From: Palsa-504 sp963744005
GTDB lineage: Bacteria > Actinomycetota > Actinomycetes > Streptosporangiales > Streptosporangiaceae
Assembly (NCBI GenBank): GCA_963744005.1
Contig: CAVURU010000004.1
Location: 558,001-622,000 of the forward strand
Reading direction: 5' to 3'
Length of the DNA: 64,000 nt
In this document: positions 16,422-25,805 of the stretch, in pieces
Layout: every line of letters starts with the position of its first letter
Numbering within the stretch: the first letter of the stretch is position 1
The notes under the pieces: generated by a model
What the model saw: only the letters and a program-made list of their open reading frames with translations
Databases searched by the model: none
What the model was told of the DNA's origin: nothing
Position numbers and translations under genes: made by a program

Positions 16422-17929
16422 GCGCGGGGCTCGTCTCCTGCCCGACGCTGAGGACCGGCTCCGAGGCGTTCCGCAGCTCGTCCAGCTTGCGCTTGGACGG
16501 CAGCAGCAGGGCCGCCACCACCGCGCCGATGCCGAACAGGATGGCGGACACCGTGAACGCCGCACTGTAGCCATGGACTGCGGCTGCTGCCTGCTGCCCC
16601 CGGGCCGGCGTGGTGCGCGACCAGGTAGGAGGTGGTCGCCGTGAGCGCCACCGTGCTCAGCGCCGCGGTCCCGATCGAGCCGCCCACCTGCTGCATGGTG
16701 TTGACCAGGGCCGAGGCGACACCCGAGTCACGCCGTGCCACTCCGGCCGTGGCCGTGTTGATGGCCGGCGCGAAGATCATGCCGAAGCCCAGGCCCATGG
16801 CCACCAGCGCCGGCACCACGCTCGTCAGGTAGCTGGAGGACGGGGTGAGCTGGGTCAGGTAGACCATCGCTCCGCCGCCCAGCACCATGCCCGTCACGAT
16901 GAGATTCCGCGGCCCGACCCGCTGCAGCAGCACGATGCTGGACAGGTTCGAGGACAGCAGGATGCAGGCGATCATCGGCAAGAAGGCCAGTCCGCTGGTC
17001 AGCGGGCTGTAGCCCTTGATGGACTGCAGATAGTAGGTCAGGAACAGGAAGATGCCGAAGACCGCGATCCCGGTCAGGCCGACCGAGATGTAGGAGCCGC
17101 CCCGGGCCCGGTCCAGGACCACCCGCAGCGGCAGCAGCGGCTGGCTGACCCGGCTCTCCGCGAACACGAACGCGGCCAGCAGGATGACTCCGGCGACCAG
17201 CGAGCCGATGGTCAGGGCGGCGGTCCACCCGGCCACCTCAGCGTGCGAGAACCCGAAGACGAGCGCGAACAGGCCAGAGGAGGCGAGCACGACTCCGGCC
17301 CAGTCCATCCGCGGACGGGTGTCCGGCTTGTTGGTCTGCATGTAGGCGAGCGCCCCTGCCACGGCGATCACAGCCGGGATCAGGTTGACGTACAGCGTCC
17401 AGCGCCAGGAGAAGTACTGCGTCAGGACGCCGCCCAGGATGAGGCCCACGGCCCCGCCGCCACCCGCGACGGACCCGAACACGCCGAACGCCCGGCCCCG
17501 CTCCCGCGGGTCACGGAACGTGCTGACCAGCGTGCCCAGGGCGGCCGGAGCGAGAATGGCGCCGAACGCGCCCTGCAGCGTCCGGGCCGCCACCAGCATG
17601 CCGAAAGAGGTGGCGGCGCCCCCGAGCGCGGAAGACAAGGCGAATCCGATGAGGCCGGTGATGAAGACGCGCTTGCGGCTGAACATGTCGCCCAGCCGGC
17701 CCCCGAGCAGCAGCAGGCTGCCGAACGCCAGGGCGTACGCGGTGACCACCCATTGCCGGTCGCCGTTGGCGAAGCCCAGCGCGCGCTGCGCCGATGGCAG
17801 CGCGATATTAACCACGGTCGAGTCCAGCACCACCATCAGCTGGGCGATGGCCACCGTGACCAGGATCAGCCAGCGGTGGTCATTTTGCGCAGGCCGCTGG
17901 ATCTCAGCGGCAGATGCGTCGGATGACAT
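16405..17929 (-). pseudogene. MFS drug exporter (DHA2 type) in operon with MarR gene, frameshifted near the C-terminus
   Basis: An integral membrane exporter of about 507 residues, with LDSTVVNIALPSAQ in helix 1, LGGRLGDMFSRKRVF (motif A) and VLQGAFGAILAPAALG-like helix 4 landmarks. After LVAHHAGPGAAGS the frame slips near 16588 within a GCAGCA-rich tract. The restored end reads VHGYSAAFTVSAILFGIGAVVAALLLPSKRK and stops at TAA 16405-16407. Without correction the frame runs through the antisense of the winged-helix gene to 16208. It begins seven bases after the MarR gene, so MarR probably represses both. The exporter likely pumps toxic organics. Confidence 0.87.
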
Positions 17930-17935
17930 TACGGG

Positions 17936-18400
17936 TTATACCCCCAGTGGAGAAGTCTGATTTGCGTCAGTCGTGATGAGCTGCTGGGCGGCCTCGTCCA
18001 GCCCGTCGAGCAGCCGGATGAACGTCACCCGGTCCTCCTCGCTCATCGCGCCGAAGATGTGCTGGAGGAGGCGCTGCTTCGTCGCCTTCGCCACTTCCAG
18101 CCCGGCTTCGCCCGCTTCGGTGATGGCCACGAGCTTGGCCCGCCGGTCGGTCGGGTCCGGTCGCCGCTCGGCATGGCCGAGCCGCTCCAGCGTGTCGACG
18201 ATGTCGGTGATGGAGTGCGGAGACAGCCCGAGCTCAGTCGCCAGCACGTTCTGCCTGGTCGGCCCCTGCTCGTGCAGTCGTGACAGCACCTTGGTGCGAG
18301 CCATCGACATTCCGCAGGCGTTCATCTCATCGTTAACCGCCCGGAACATCCGGTGATGGAACGCGATGTAGCGTTCACCCATCTGCTCAGGCGTAATCAT
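17936..18400 (-). CDS. MarR-family repressor
   Basis: A regulator of about 154 residues with the MarR winged helix: LSRLHEQGPTRQNVLATELGLSPHSITDIVDTLERLGHAERRPDPTDRRAKLVAITEAG covers recognition helix and wing (DxRxK). The ATG at 18400 has AGAGGT at the right distance; an upstream ATG at 18418 adds six residues and has no clear ribosome site. It is first in an operon with an MFS exporter. The tandem TGACA-type repeats just upstream are a likely operator, so a small phenolic or drug-like inducer is expected for the family. Confidence 0.9.
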   Translation of the reverse strand: MITPEQMGERYIAFHHRMFRAVNDEMNACGMSMARTKVLSRLHEQGPTRQNVLATELGLSPHSITDIVDTLERLGHAERRPDPTDRRAKLVAITEAGEAGLEVAKATKQRLLQHIFGAMSEEDRVTFIRLLDGLDEAAQQLITTDANQTSPLGV

Positions 18401-18435
18401 CACTGACACCTCTGACATTGACCGACGCTGACCTG

Positions 18436-18470
18436 CCTCACATTGACAGGCCTCACGTTGACACCTGTCA
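18436..18470. promoter_or_regulatory. Candidate MarR operator: two exact-phase 15-bp repeats and a palindrome
   Basis: CCTCACATTGACAGG (18436-18450) is followed directly by CCTCACGTTGACACC (18451-18465). The second copy runs into the palindrome TGACACCTGTCA (18459-18470). The position upstream of the MarR-MFS operon suggests autoregulation. Confidence 0.7.
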
Positions 18471-18566
18471 TAATGAGGATCCTCAGCAATTAATTCCCGG
18501 TCCCCGAAGTTCGTGCCGGACGGCCCCGGCGCGAGCCCCCGAAACCGCGCCGAGGCCGTCTGATGA

Positions 18567-19040
18567 TCATCCGAACTGACCAGGCTGATAGTCCCCAGCC
18601 GGCATCTGGACCAGCACGTTCATCCGGTTGTAGGCGTTGATGAGCGCGATCACCGCGGTCAGCGCGATCAGCTGCTCCTCGTCGTAGTACTTGGCCGCGT
18701 TCTGCCAGGCCTCGTCGCTGACCCCGCCCGCCGCATCCGCGATGCGGGTGGCCTGCTCGGTCAGCTCCAGCGCGGCCCGCTCGGCGTCGGTGAAGACGGT
18801 GGCCTCCCGCCACGCCGCCACCAGGTGCAGCCGCTGCTGGTCTTCCCCGGCTGCGAGCGCGTCTTTGGTGTGCATGTCGGTGCAGAACGAGCACCCGTTG
18901 ATCTGGCTGGCCCGCAGCTTGACCAGTTCCTGCGTTGAGGCCGGGAGCCCCGAGTCGTGCAGGACCTTGTTGGCCGTGTTGATGTACTTCACGACCTTCA
19001 TCCCCGTCGGGCTGCCAAAGAAGTCGACTCGCGCGTCCAT
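18567..19040 (-). CDS. Carboxymuconolactone decarboxylase/AhpD-like protein
   Basis: A 157-residue helical protein with the redox motif CSFCTDMH (CxxC plus His, as in AhpD-type alkylhydroperoxidases) in ELVKLRASQINGCSFC. The ATG at 19040 follows GAAGGAGAT. The family reduces peroxides or acts in aromatic ring metabolism. The intact CxxCxxxH favours peroxidase-like chemistry. It lies upstream of the MarR-MFS operon on the same strand, with 166 bases between, and may be independent. Confidence 0.88.
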   Translation of the reverse strand: MDARVDFFGSPTGMKVVKYINTANKVLHDSGLPASTQELVKLRASQINGCSFCTDMHTKDALAAGEDQQRLHLVAAWREATVFTDAERAALELTEQATRIADAAGGVSDEAWQNAAKYYDEEQLIALTAVIALINAYNRMNVLVQMPAGDYQPGQFG

Positions 19041-19192
19041 GCTTGATCTCCTTCGCTCCGTTGCTCGGTCACCCTTCATGACGTGACAGCCCGGTCAGAC
19101 GTGACGGTTAAGGTTCGTCCAAGCCCGGAGCGGGGGACCTGCCGCTCGGCCAGGATTGGTCCGATATCTGAAGACACTGAGGAGCCAGAGCG

Positions 19193-20528
19193 GTGCCGTC
19201 GTACCGGAGGACCCTGACCGTGCTCGCCGCCGCTGCCCTGGGCCTCGGCGTCACGGCCTGCAACACCGTGAGCCAGACCGCCCCCGTCGCGGGCCTGTCC
19301 CCGTCCCTGCCGCCTGGCGCCTCCGCCAGCCTGGCCCAGTCAGCCTCCGCCGCGGCGACTAGCTCCGGCTCATCCCTGAGCCTGCTCACCGAGCCCGCCG
19401 CCGGGACCGCCCCGATCTACCAGCTCATCACCGGCGCGCACTCCTCGATCGACCTCACCATGTACGAGCTGGCCGACACCACCGCCGAAGCCGACCTGGC
19501 CGCCGCCGCCTCCCGCGGCGTCACCGTCCGGGTCCTCCTGGACCAGCACCTCGAGCAGTCCCGCAACCAGGACGCCTACGACTACCTGACCGCCCACAAG
19601 GTCCAGGTCCACTGGGCCCCGGCCGAGACCACCTACCACCAGAAGACCCTCACCGTCGACAACGCCACCTCAGCCGTCATGACCCTGAACCTGGTGACCG
19701 AGGACTACCCCGACACCCGCGACTTCGCCGTCATCGACAACGACACGCCGACGTCGCCGCCATCGTCAAGACCTTCAACGCCGACTTCGCCGGCCAGAGC
19801 ATCGCCCCGCCTACCGGCACGGACCTGGTCTGGTCCCCGACCACCGCCCAGAACGCCGTCCTGTCTCGATCATCAAGGCCGCCACCCGCACCCTGGCCGT
19901 CGAAGAAGAGGAGATGGACGACCCCACAGTCACCTCAGCTCTGGCCGCAGCAGCCAAGCGCGGCGTCAACGTCACCATCACCATGACCGACGATGCGCAA
20001 TGGCACTCGGCCTTCACCCAGCTCACCCAGGCCGGCGCCCACGTCCGCACCTACCCCGATACCGATGGCGCCCTCTACATCCACGCCAAAGCCATCGTCG
20101 CCGACGCCGGCCAGTCCGACCAGCAGCTCCTGGTCGGCTCCCAGAACTTCTCCGCCGCCAGCCTCCTGCACAACCGCGAACTAGGCATCCTCACGACCGA
20201 CAAGACCCTGATCACCTCCGTCAGCAGCACCATCGCCGCCGACTACTCCGGCGCCAAGCCCTACGCCTCCACCGCTAGCAGCATTGCCAAGTCCTCCGCC
20301 GCCCAGTGCACCGCCACCGCCACCGTCTACAACGCCGCCAAGAACGAAAACGACGTGACGGTCCACTCCAGCCAGCCCGACACCGAAGCCACCGCCTCCG
20401 CCGCCGGCCACACCGCCACTTACAAGACCAACAGCAGCGGCACCGCCGTGATCTACCTCAACGGCCCACCCCGCGGCTCCAAGATCATCGTCACCATCGG
20501 CGGGGCCACCTGCACAACCAGCGACTGA
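19193..20528 (+). pseudogene. Phospholipase D-like lipoprotein, two frameshifts
   Basis: A secreted lipoprotein of about 445 residues: signal peptide with lipobox GVTAC, then two PLD half-domains. The first has HQKTLTVD (HxKxxxxD), the second HAKAIVAD with GSQNFS. PLD superfamily enzymes cleave phosphodiesters of lipids or nucleic acids; proteins of this type often carry a low-complexity N-terminus as here. The frame slips near 19745 (after FAVIDNDT) and near 19863, each equal to one missing base. The corrected text reads DVAAIVKTFNADFAGQSIAPP and AVLSIIKAATRTLAVEEEEMDD. The start is GTG with GAGGAGCC. Both catalytic motifs survive, so it is probably functional if the slips are sequence errors. 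Confidence 0.83.
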
Positions 20529-20560
20529 CGATCGGGCCGCCCCGCGGAGGAGGCGCTAAG

Positions 20561-21013
20561 TTGACTGGCCAGGCCCGAAGGACCAAGCCTGTCTCGCTAA
20601 ATGAGAACGTCTCCGCGCAGATGAAGAAAATGCGCCGGACCTCCACCGCGCCGGAAATGCTCATACGGCGTGAGTTGCACCGTCGCGGCCTCAGATTTCG
20701 CGTAAATTATCCCGCGCTCCCTGGGCGCCCGGATCTCGCCTTCACTTCGGCTCGTGTAGCCGTCTTTGTAGACGGATGCTTCTGGCACGCCTGTCCCGAT
20801 CACGGAAACCTGCCAAAGAACAACCGTGATTGGTGGCGAGAAAAGCTGGATCGCAACGTGGCCAGGGATACGGCGAAGGACGCACAGCTCGAGGAGCTCG
20901 GCTGGAAGGTCGTGCACATCTGGGAGCACGAGGATCCTGTCGCTGCTTCGGAGATGATCGAGCAGCTGTGGCGATCGAGACGGCGATCAAATGCTCCGCA
21001 GGCTAAGACCTGA
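20561..21013 (+). CDS. vsr: Very short patch repair (Vsr-type) endonuclease
   Basis: A 150-residue Vsr-like nuclease. Landmarks are MKKMRRTSTAPEMLIRREL, LPGRPDLAF with the catalytic Asp of the PD-type core, VAVFVDGCFWHACPDHG with zinc-binding Cys/His, and LGWKVVHIWEHE. Vsr nicks 5' of T in T:G mismatches left by 5-methylcytosine deamination, which fits the 5mC methyltransferase gene in the same island. The start is a TTG at 20561 with a strong GGAGGAGG ribosome site; no ATG is available in frame near it. It is the first gene of the low-GC island and is followed 136 bases on by the GHKL ATPase gene. Confidence 0.93.
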   Translation: MTGQARRTKPVSLNENVSAQMKKMRRTSTAPEMLIRRELHRRGLRFRVNYPALPGRPDLAFTSARVAVFVDGCFWHACPDHGNLPKNNRDWWREKLDRNVARDTAKDAQLEELGWKVVHIWEHEDPVAASEMIEQLWRSRRRSNAPQAKT

Positions 21014-21149
21014 TCCGACCAGCACTGGCCACTTTAAGGGTCTGAGCCCGCACGGCGAGTTCCCGGCGCGCCGCGTTGGTTCCAGGGACGAGGCGGGCGC
21101 CGTGTGAGATCCTGGTCCGAGACCCCGACCGACACGAGGAGGCTGCCGG

Positions 21150-22466
21150 ATGCCGCCACGAAAGTCAGCGGCGATCACGCCATCCGCCACACGGCTGACG
21201 GAATCGCTGCGTGATATCGGCTATGACTTTCCCTCTGCTGTGGCAGACATCGTGGACAACAGCGTCATGGCTGACGCCTCGCATATTGACGTGTCGATCG
21301 AGTTCGACGGCGAGGATTCATATGTCGTCATCTCCGATGACGGCGAAGGGATGACCGGCAATGGACTGGTCGAGGCACTTCGATATGGTTCGCGCCGCAC
21401 CTACAGTCGCAGCGATCTCGGTCGCTATGGCCTCGGCCTGAAGACTGCATCGCTCTCTCAGTGTCGGTCGGTTACCGTCGTCACTGCCCGGCGTTCAGCT
21501 CCCGGCAGTGTCCATACCCGCATGCTGGATCTCGACCTGATCGCTGAGTGGGATGAGTGGCTTGTCGTCGAGCCAATGCCTGCGCCGATTCTTCAGCGAT
21601 CGTCCGAGCGGCTGGCCAGTGAGCCGGGCACGGTCGTGATATGGCGGAAGCTGGACCGTGTTCTTCCCGAGAAGCGCCCGGACGGAGGATGGGCGCGCCG
21701 CCGCCTTGACTCCATGGCGGCCAAGACCGCTGAACATCTGGGTATCGTGTTTCACCGATACCTCGAGGACGCCGGTGATCGTGGGATCGTGATCACGGTG
21801 AACGGGCAGAAGGTCCAGCCGTGGAACCCATTTGCCCCGACCGAGAATGCTACGACCGAACTTCCTCAGCAGCGCTTCGAAGTGTCGGTCGGCGACGTTT
21901 CAGGAAACGTGACGCTACGGCGTTTTGTCCTGCCCGCGCGTGACCAGTTCAGTTCGCTGGAGGAATTTGAGCGGCATTCAGGCCCGCTGAACTGGAATCG
22001 TCAGCAGGGAATTTACATATACCGTGCTGGTCGGTTGGTGCAATGGGGCGGCTGGAACGGGATCCGCGGCATTGACGAGCACACGAAGCTGGCTCGGGCG
22101 GCGCTAGATTTTAACACCGACCTTGACTCGGTGTTCAACATCAACGTGGCCAAGATGCGCGTGACCCTCCCGCCGCAGATCCGCCAGATGCTGGAACGCC
22201 CAATTAACGAGCTCTGTGCACATGCCGATGACCGCTATCGTAAGGCCCCTCGGCGCGCGGAAAACGATCAACCAGAGACGGGAAGCAGCGAGCCTAACTC
22301 TCGTCGCCCCCTGCCGGAGTCTCCAGTTCCCGCTCGCAGCGACCTCGGGCTTGCCCTGCGTGCGGCGGCAATGCAGGCCGGGGAGTATGAGGCCTTCGGC
22401 CGCATCGTGGCCGTTCTTGCGCAGCTGGCCCCCGAGGTCGCCAGCTCCCTTGCTCTAGACGGCTGA
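21150..22466 (+). CDS. GHKL (MutL/MORC/Hsp90-like) ATPase of a Dcm-Vsr locus
   Basis: A 438-residue protein with a Bergerat ATP-binding fold: N-box AVADIVDNSVMA at about 30-41, G1 box DDGEGM at 63-68, and GRYGLGLKTASLSQ at 91-104, the form seen in MutL and MORC proteins. A second domain with NRQQGIYIYRAGRLVQWGGW resembles the S5-like transducer region of MORC proteins. There is no MutL C-terminal endonuclease motif. Bacterial relatives occur in restriction-modification loci with methyltransferase and Vsr genes (Iyer and colleagues described such MutL-like ATPases as ancestors of MORC). It is likely to clamp DNA in an ATP-dependent way and to recruit or license the nuclease. Its 3' end overlaps the convergent methyltransferase gene by 12 bases. 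Confidence 0.85.
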   Translation: MPPRKSAAITPSATRLTESLRDIGYDFPSAVADIVDNSVMADASHIDVSIEFDGEDSYVVISDDGEGMTGNGLVEALRYGSRRTYSRSDLGRYGLGLKTASLSQCRSVTVVTARRSAPGSVHTRMLDLDLIAEWDEWLVVEPMPAPILQRSSERLASEPGTVVIWRKLDRVLPEKRPDGGWARRRLDSMAAKTAEHLGIVFHRYLEDAGDRGIVITVNGQKVQPWNPFAPTENATTELPQQRFEVSVGDVSGNVTLRRFVLPARDQFSSLEEFERHSGPLNWNRQQGIYIYRAGRLVQWGGWNGIRGIDEHTKLARAALDFNTDLDSVFNINVAKMRVTLPPQIRQMLERPINELCAHADDRYRKAPRRAENDQPETGSSEPNSRRPLPESPVPARSDLGLALRAAAMQAGEYEAFGRIVAVLAQLAPEVASSLALDG

Positions 22467-24443
22467 CCCATCCTCTGGGCCTGCGAAACCCGAGAACAAA
22501 ACCGGATCGCGGTGAGTGGACGAACTGGCGCATGTCCCGGCCAGTGGGCACAGCTCACAAACCCGTGCCTCGGGACGGCAGATGGCCGCAGCCAACTCGA
22601 TGAGCCCCAAGTGTGCGTCCCTGGCGGTGTCTCCGTAGCCGATGATCCGTGCGACAGCGAGCCGCCCGTCGCTCATCCTGTTCTTTCGCTCCAGTGCTTC
22701 CTCGCCCGTGAACCGTGAGGCCACACGCAGGACACCCCGCCCAGCCAGGACGGGTTCCTCAGAATCGTCGTCGTCCACGCCGCACGGCACGGCGAGAACC
22801 GCTAGGTCGGCGACCGCTTCGGCGCCTTTCAAGGCGTCGTGGATGGTGCGATCGTTCTCTAGAAGTTCTGGTGTCTCGGCGAGCCGGCGGGCCATCTCCA
22901 GTAGGCGCTTCGCGCGGTTGCCACGATCGACCCAGCGGGCGATCTCCTCTAGCTCGCCAGGAGCCGTAAGGGTGTCGGCCGGGGTGTTCCAGCGCTGGAC
23001 CAGCGGCCAGATCCACTGCAGTTGCTGGCCGCCGAGACGATCCAACAGGATGTCAGCCGATACGAGCTGCCAGCGCGTTGATGCCCGCAACCACGGCACT
23101 GTGAGGTCAGGTCGAGCACGAAACCACGTTGCGAGCGTGCCTCCCGTGTCGAGACTCGAAGGGCCCGCGGGGCGCGGGGCGTCGAGGCTGCCACGAATGG
23201 CCATGCCAAGCCGTTCGCCGAGAAACGGCGGTACAGCGTTCCCTATCTGACGAAAGGCCGCTGATGGTGGCCCGGCAAAGCGGTACCGGTCTGGAAACGT
23301 CTGAAGCCGAGCTGCTTCGCGAACAGTAAGGGTGCGGTTGTCCCGTGGGTGGATGTACCAGTAACCATCCTTTGCGATGTGGGCCGTGATGGTCCGGGAG
23401 AGGCCGTTTTCTTCGAGGCGCTTGTACTTGTCGTCGAAGATGTCAGCCCGATATCGGCGTAGGTGCTCAGGCAGGTCGGAGTACAAGGTGTTGGCGTCCA
23501 TGTGTTGGAAGGCGATCTTGTCGTCCTCACGTACCGGGCGAGTGATCTGGTCGTACACCCGGTTGGAGTCATCGCCCCCCATCCCCTCGCGCATCCGGCG
23601 CTGAAAGGCGTTCGTCGGAGCAGCCTCATACGGCGCCCAACCCGCAGCGCCACCCTCGGGACGCCATCCGCCTTCCACCGAAGGGAGGTCGCCGATGGCA
23701 TTCCACACCGTCACCTGGTCTGTCTCCGGAGCCGGCCACGTGAACGCCCTCCTGTTACGGAGAGCGACAAGAATCAGCCGTTGCCGGAACTGAGGAACCC
23801 AGTACTGGGAGGTGTCCACCACGCGTTCCTCGACGGCGTAGCCGAGGCTCTCCAGCTCATGAACCATGGTGCGCAAGATGAACATGTCCTTGTCCAGCAC
23901 CATGTCTGGGACATTTTCCATGAGAACCGCAGATGGCTGGGCGATCATCACGATCTCAAGGAAAGACCGCCACAGATGCCTGCGTTCCTCCGATGGGTCG
24001 GTGAAGCCGTTCAGGATCCGATGACGGATCTTATTGCGCCCGGCCCTCGAGAAAGGCTGGCACGGCGGTCCGCCGGCGAGTAGGTCTATGCCAGCGTCCT
24101 TTATCAGGTTGCCGACGCGGGTGATTAGCAGTGGATCTCCGAGGTCCCAGTCGAGAGTGAGACCCCCGAAGTGGTGCCGGTGAGTTTCCGTTGCTTCCCG
24201 GTCACTGTCGATGCCGAGGACGACCCGATAACCTGCTGTCTCCAGTCCGAAGCTGAGCCCTCCGGCCCCGCTGAACAGGTCCGCGGCGAGGCGGCAGCCG
24301 TCCTCGCGCAGACCTGCCGTGTACTCGAGGAAACCGCTTTCATCGCACTCCTCAGGGTTCGGGGCGAGCTGGACAAACGGTCCTCTGACCAGCTTGACGC
24401 CGTACTTTCCGCTCCTGACACCCTCAGGTTCGGTCTCCCCCAT
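22455..24443 (-). CDS. 5-methylcytosine methyltransferase fused to an endonuclease III-like iron-sulfur domain
   Basis: A 662-residue two-domain protein. Residues 55-410 form a C5-cytosine methyltransferase: motif I DLFSGAGG, catalytic PC in GGPPCQPFS (C128), ENV (176-178), QFRQRLILVA, RTITAHI and QIGNAVPP. Residues about 450-640 resemble MutY/EndoIII HhH-GPD enzymes and end in C622-X6-C629-X2-C632-X5-C638, the exact [4Fe-4S] loop spacing of that family. The hairpin LPGVGxxTA is degenerate (LKGAEAVAD) and the catalytic Asp position reads AGRGVLRV, so glycosylase activity is doubtful. The ATG at 24443 has GGAGGG before it; an open frame to 24755 lacks such support. With Vsr and the GHKL ATPase it forms a methylation/mismatch module. 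Confidence 0.87.
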   Translation of the reverse strand: MGETEPEGVRSGKYGVKLVRGPFVQLAPNPEECDESGFLEYTAGLREDGCRLAADLFSGAGGLSFGLETAGYRVVLGIDSDREATETHRHHFGGLTLDWDLGDPLLITRVGNLIKDAGIDLLAGGPPCQPFSRAGRNKIRHRILNGFTDPSEERRHLWRSFLEIVMIAQPSAVLMENVPDMVLDKDMFILRTMVHELESLGYAVEERVVDTSQYWVPQFRQRLILVALRNRRAFTWPAPETDQVTVWNAIGDLPSVEGGWRPEGGAAGWAPYEAAPTNAFQRRMREGMGGDDSNRVYDQITRPVREDDKIAFQHMDANTLYSDLPEHLRRYRADIFDDKYKRLEENGLSRTITAHIAKDGYWYIHPRDNRTLTVREAARLQTFPDRYRFAGPPSAAFRQIGNAVPPFLGERLGMAIRGSLDAPRPAGPSSLDTGGTLATWFRARPDLTVPWLRASTRWQLVSADILLDRLGGQQLQWIWPLVQRWNTPADTLTAPGELEEIARWVDRGNRAKRLLEMARRLAETPELLENDRTIHDALKGAEAVADLAVLAVPCGVDDDDSEEPVLAGRGVLRVASRFTGEEALERKNRMSDGRLAVARIIGYGDTARDAHLGLIELAAAICRPEARVCELCPLAGTCASSSTHRDPVLFSGFAGPEDGSAV

Positions 24444-24851
24444 GCAGCCCTCCAGTCCCCTCATGAGCGACCGGCTAGCGTCCGCCACGGACAAACGACG
24501 GTCAGCCACCACTTCCCACGTCGTCCCATACGTGTCCCGTCCGGCCAGGCTGTTGGCGTAGCGATAGTAGGTTCTGGCACGACCGTAAGCCGGTCGCTCC
24601 CGCAGTGCTCGAGACTTGGCTGCATTGAGATCGTTGGACGCGCTGTACCGCCCCTGGAAGCGGCACTCCTCGGTGAGGCAGCACGTGGCGTTAGTGGACA
24701 ATCCCGAGCTCGGCGGGATGTCCCCGTGAGCTGGCAGAGCCGCCGATTGAGCCACTCTATGTATTCGATTGTTGCCGTCCGTAACTCTCTGCGATGAGCC
24801 AGTGGGTTCCCAGAAGGATCAACTCGTCTCTCCTTAGCTAGATGCGACCTA
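24444..24851. other. Non-coding or undefined stretch upstream of the methyltransferase
   Basis: The methyltransferase frame stays open through here to 24755, but this part has no recognisable domain and no ribosome site at its first ATG. I see no RNA gene. It probably holds the methyltransferase promoter, or an unrecognised N-terminal extension. Confidence 0.4.
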
Positions 24852-25772
24852 TCAGGCGCCTATTTTGCGGCCAATGTGGGCAATCCTGGCGCGGCGTTCT
24901 GCCGCTATTAGCCGGAAATATATACGCCCCGGGCCGGGCGTAAAGCGCCCGTGCAGATCAAAAACTCTGCTGGCGCCATCCAAGTCAGGGAACACGCACA
25001 GCTGCCTTCGGTTATCACTTTCGGGCGTCACTTTAGAACGCCAAGAAGGTTCCGGACTTACCAGTGGGTTCCAATCGCCGATAGCATCATTTAGTCGTCG
25101 CAATTCATAGGAAACAGGGCGGACCCAGGCGCGCTCCAGCTTATCTAGCTGACCCTCCACTCTCGGGAGAAATTCGAGGCTTGGGAAAAGATCAGCTCGT
25201 GCTATCCAAATATCGGATCCGGAAGCCAGGTCCGAAAACGCTGCTGTCTTTATCCAATTCTCGTGAGCTATCGCATGTTCGACTCTCGCCGCATGCCTGA
25301 GCTCGACAGTGCTTTCACGGATCAGCGGATCACCATTGAGTTCTTCTTGAAGGATCTGTTGCTGGGCTTGAAGCCATTCAACATCCCAGCATTCGTCAGA
25401 AAGAAAGCTAACGACCAACCCGTCGAGCAGATGGGCTGCACCTATAGCCTGGGTTGGGGTGCCTTGCCAGAAATAATCAACATCCTCAGCGACTCCTAAT
25501 GGAAGCACGTCGCTGAAAGGAGCGCGATTTCGCATACGCTGTATGCCGCGCAGTTGGTCGCGATGGCGAGGCTGGCCAGCCCACTCTCGGAAATAATATC
25601 CGGGCGCCAGCTCCAGATCTCTCATCGTGTTCGCGGATATCAGCGACGCATCGCCACGCCACTGTGCGACACGATTTAGCAGCCGGACGAACTGTTCCAT
25701 CGACTGATCAACGTGATCCTTGGGCTGGGGGTTTGCATAGGACAACTCGTTGAGAAACAGTAGCAGGCTCAT
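24852..25772 (-). CDS. Uncharacterised protein of the AAA/DUF262 defence triad
   Basis: A 306-residue protein I cannot assign to a family. It starts MSLLLFLNELSYANPQP, has an aromatic and arginine-rich middle (ELAPGYYFREWAGQPRHRDQLRGIQ, with NRAPF) and ends in a block, FDLHGRFTPGPGRIYFR followed by RRARIAHIG, that looks like a compact beta-rich RelE-like or nuclease-like C-terminus. That likeness is a pattern impression only. It lies 33 bases downstream of the AAA ATPase gene on the same strand, so it is most likely the effector or a partner of that ATPase. No transmembrane segment or signal peptide. GC is clearly lower than the chromosome. Confidence 0.75.
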   Translation of the reverse strand: MSLLLFLNELSYANPQPKDHVDQSMEQFVRLLNRVAQWRGDASLISANTMRDLELAPGYYFREWAGQPRHRDQLRGIQRMRNRAPFSDVLPLGVAEDVDYFWQGTPTQAIGAAHLLDGLVVSFLSDECWDVEWLQAQQQILQEELNGDPLIRESTVELRHAARVEHAIAHENWIKTAAFSDLASGSDIWIARADLFPSLEFLPRVEGQLDKLERAWVRPVSYELRRLNDAIGDWNPLVSPEPSWRSKVTPESDNRRQLCVFPDLDGASRVFDLHGRFTPGPGRIYFRLIAAERRARIAHIGRKIGA

Positions 25773-25805
25773 CGCTCGCCTTTCGATGCAGGGGAGGCCG
25801 ACCGG

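Noticed and set aside
17936..17960. A CsoR-like box (ATACCCCCAGTGG) at the MarR/MFS junction.
   Set aside because: It is only half of a CsoR palindrome and lies in the 3' end of the MarR gene; the csoR gene is 16 kb away.
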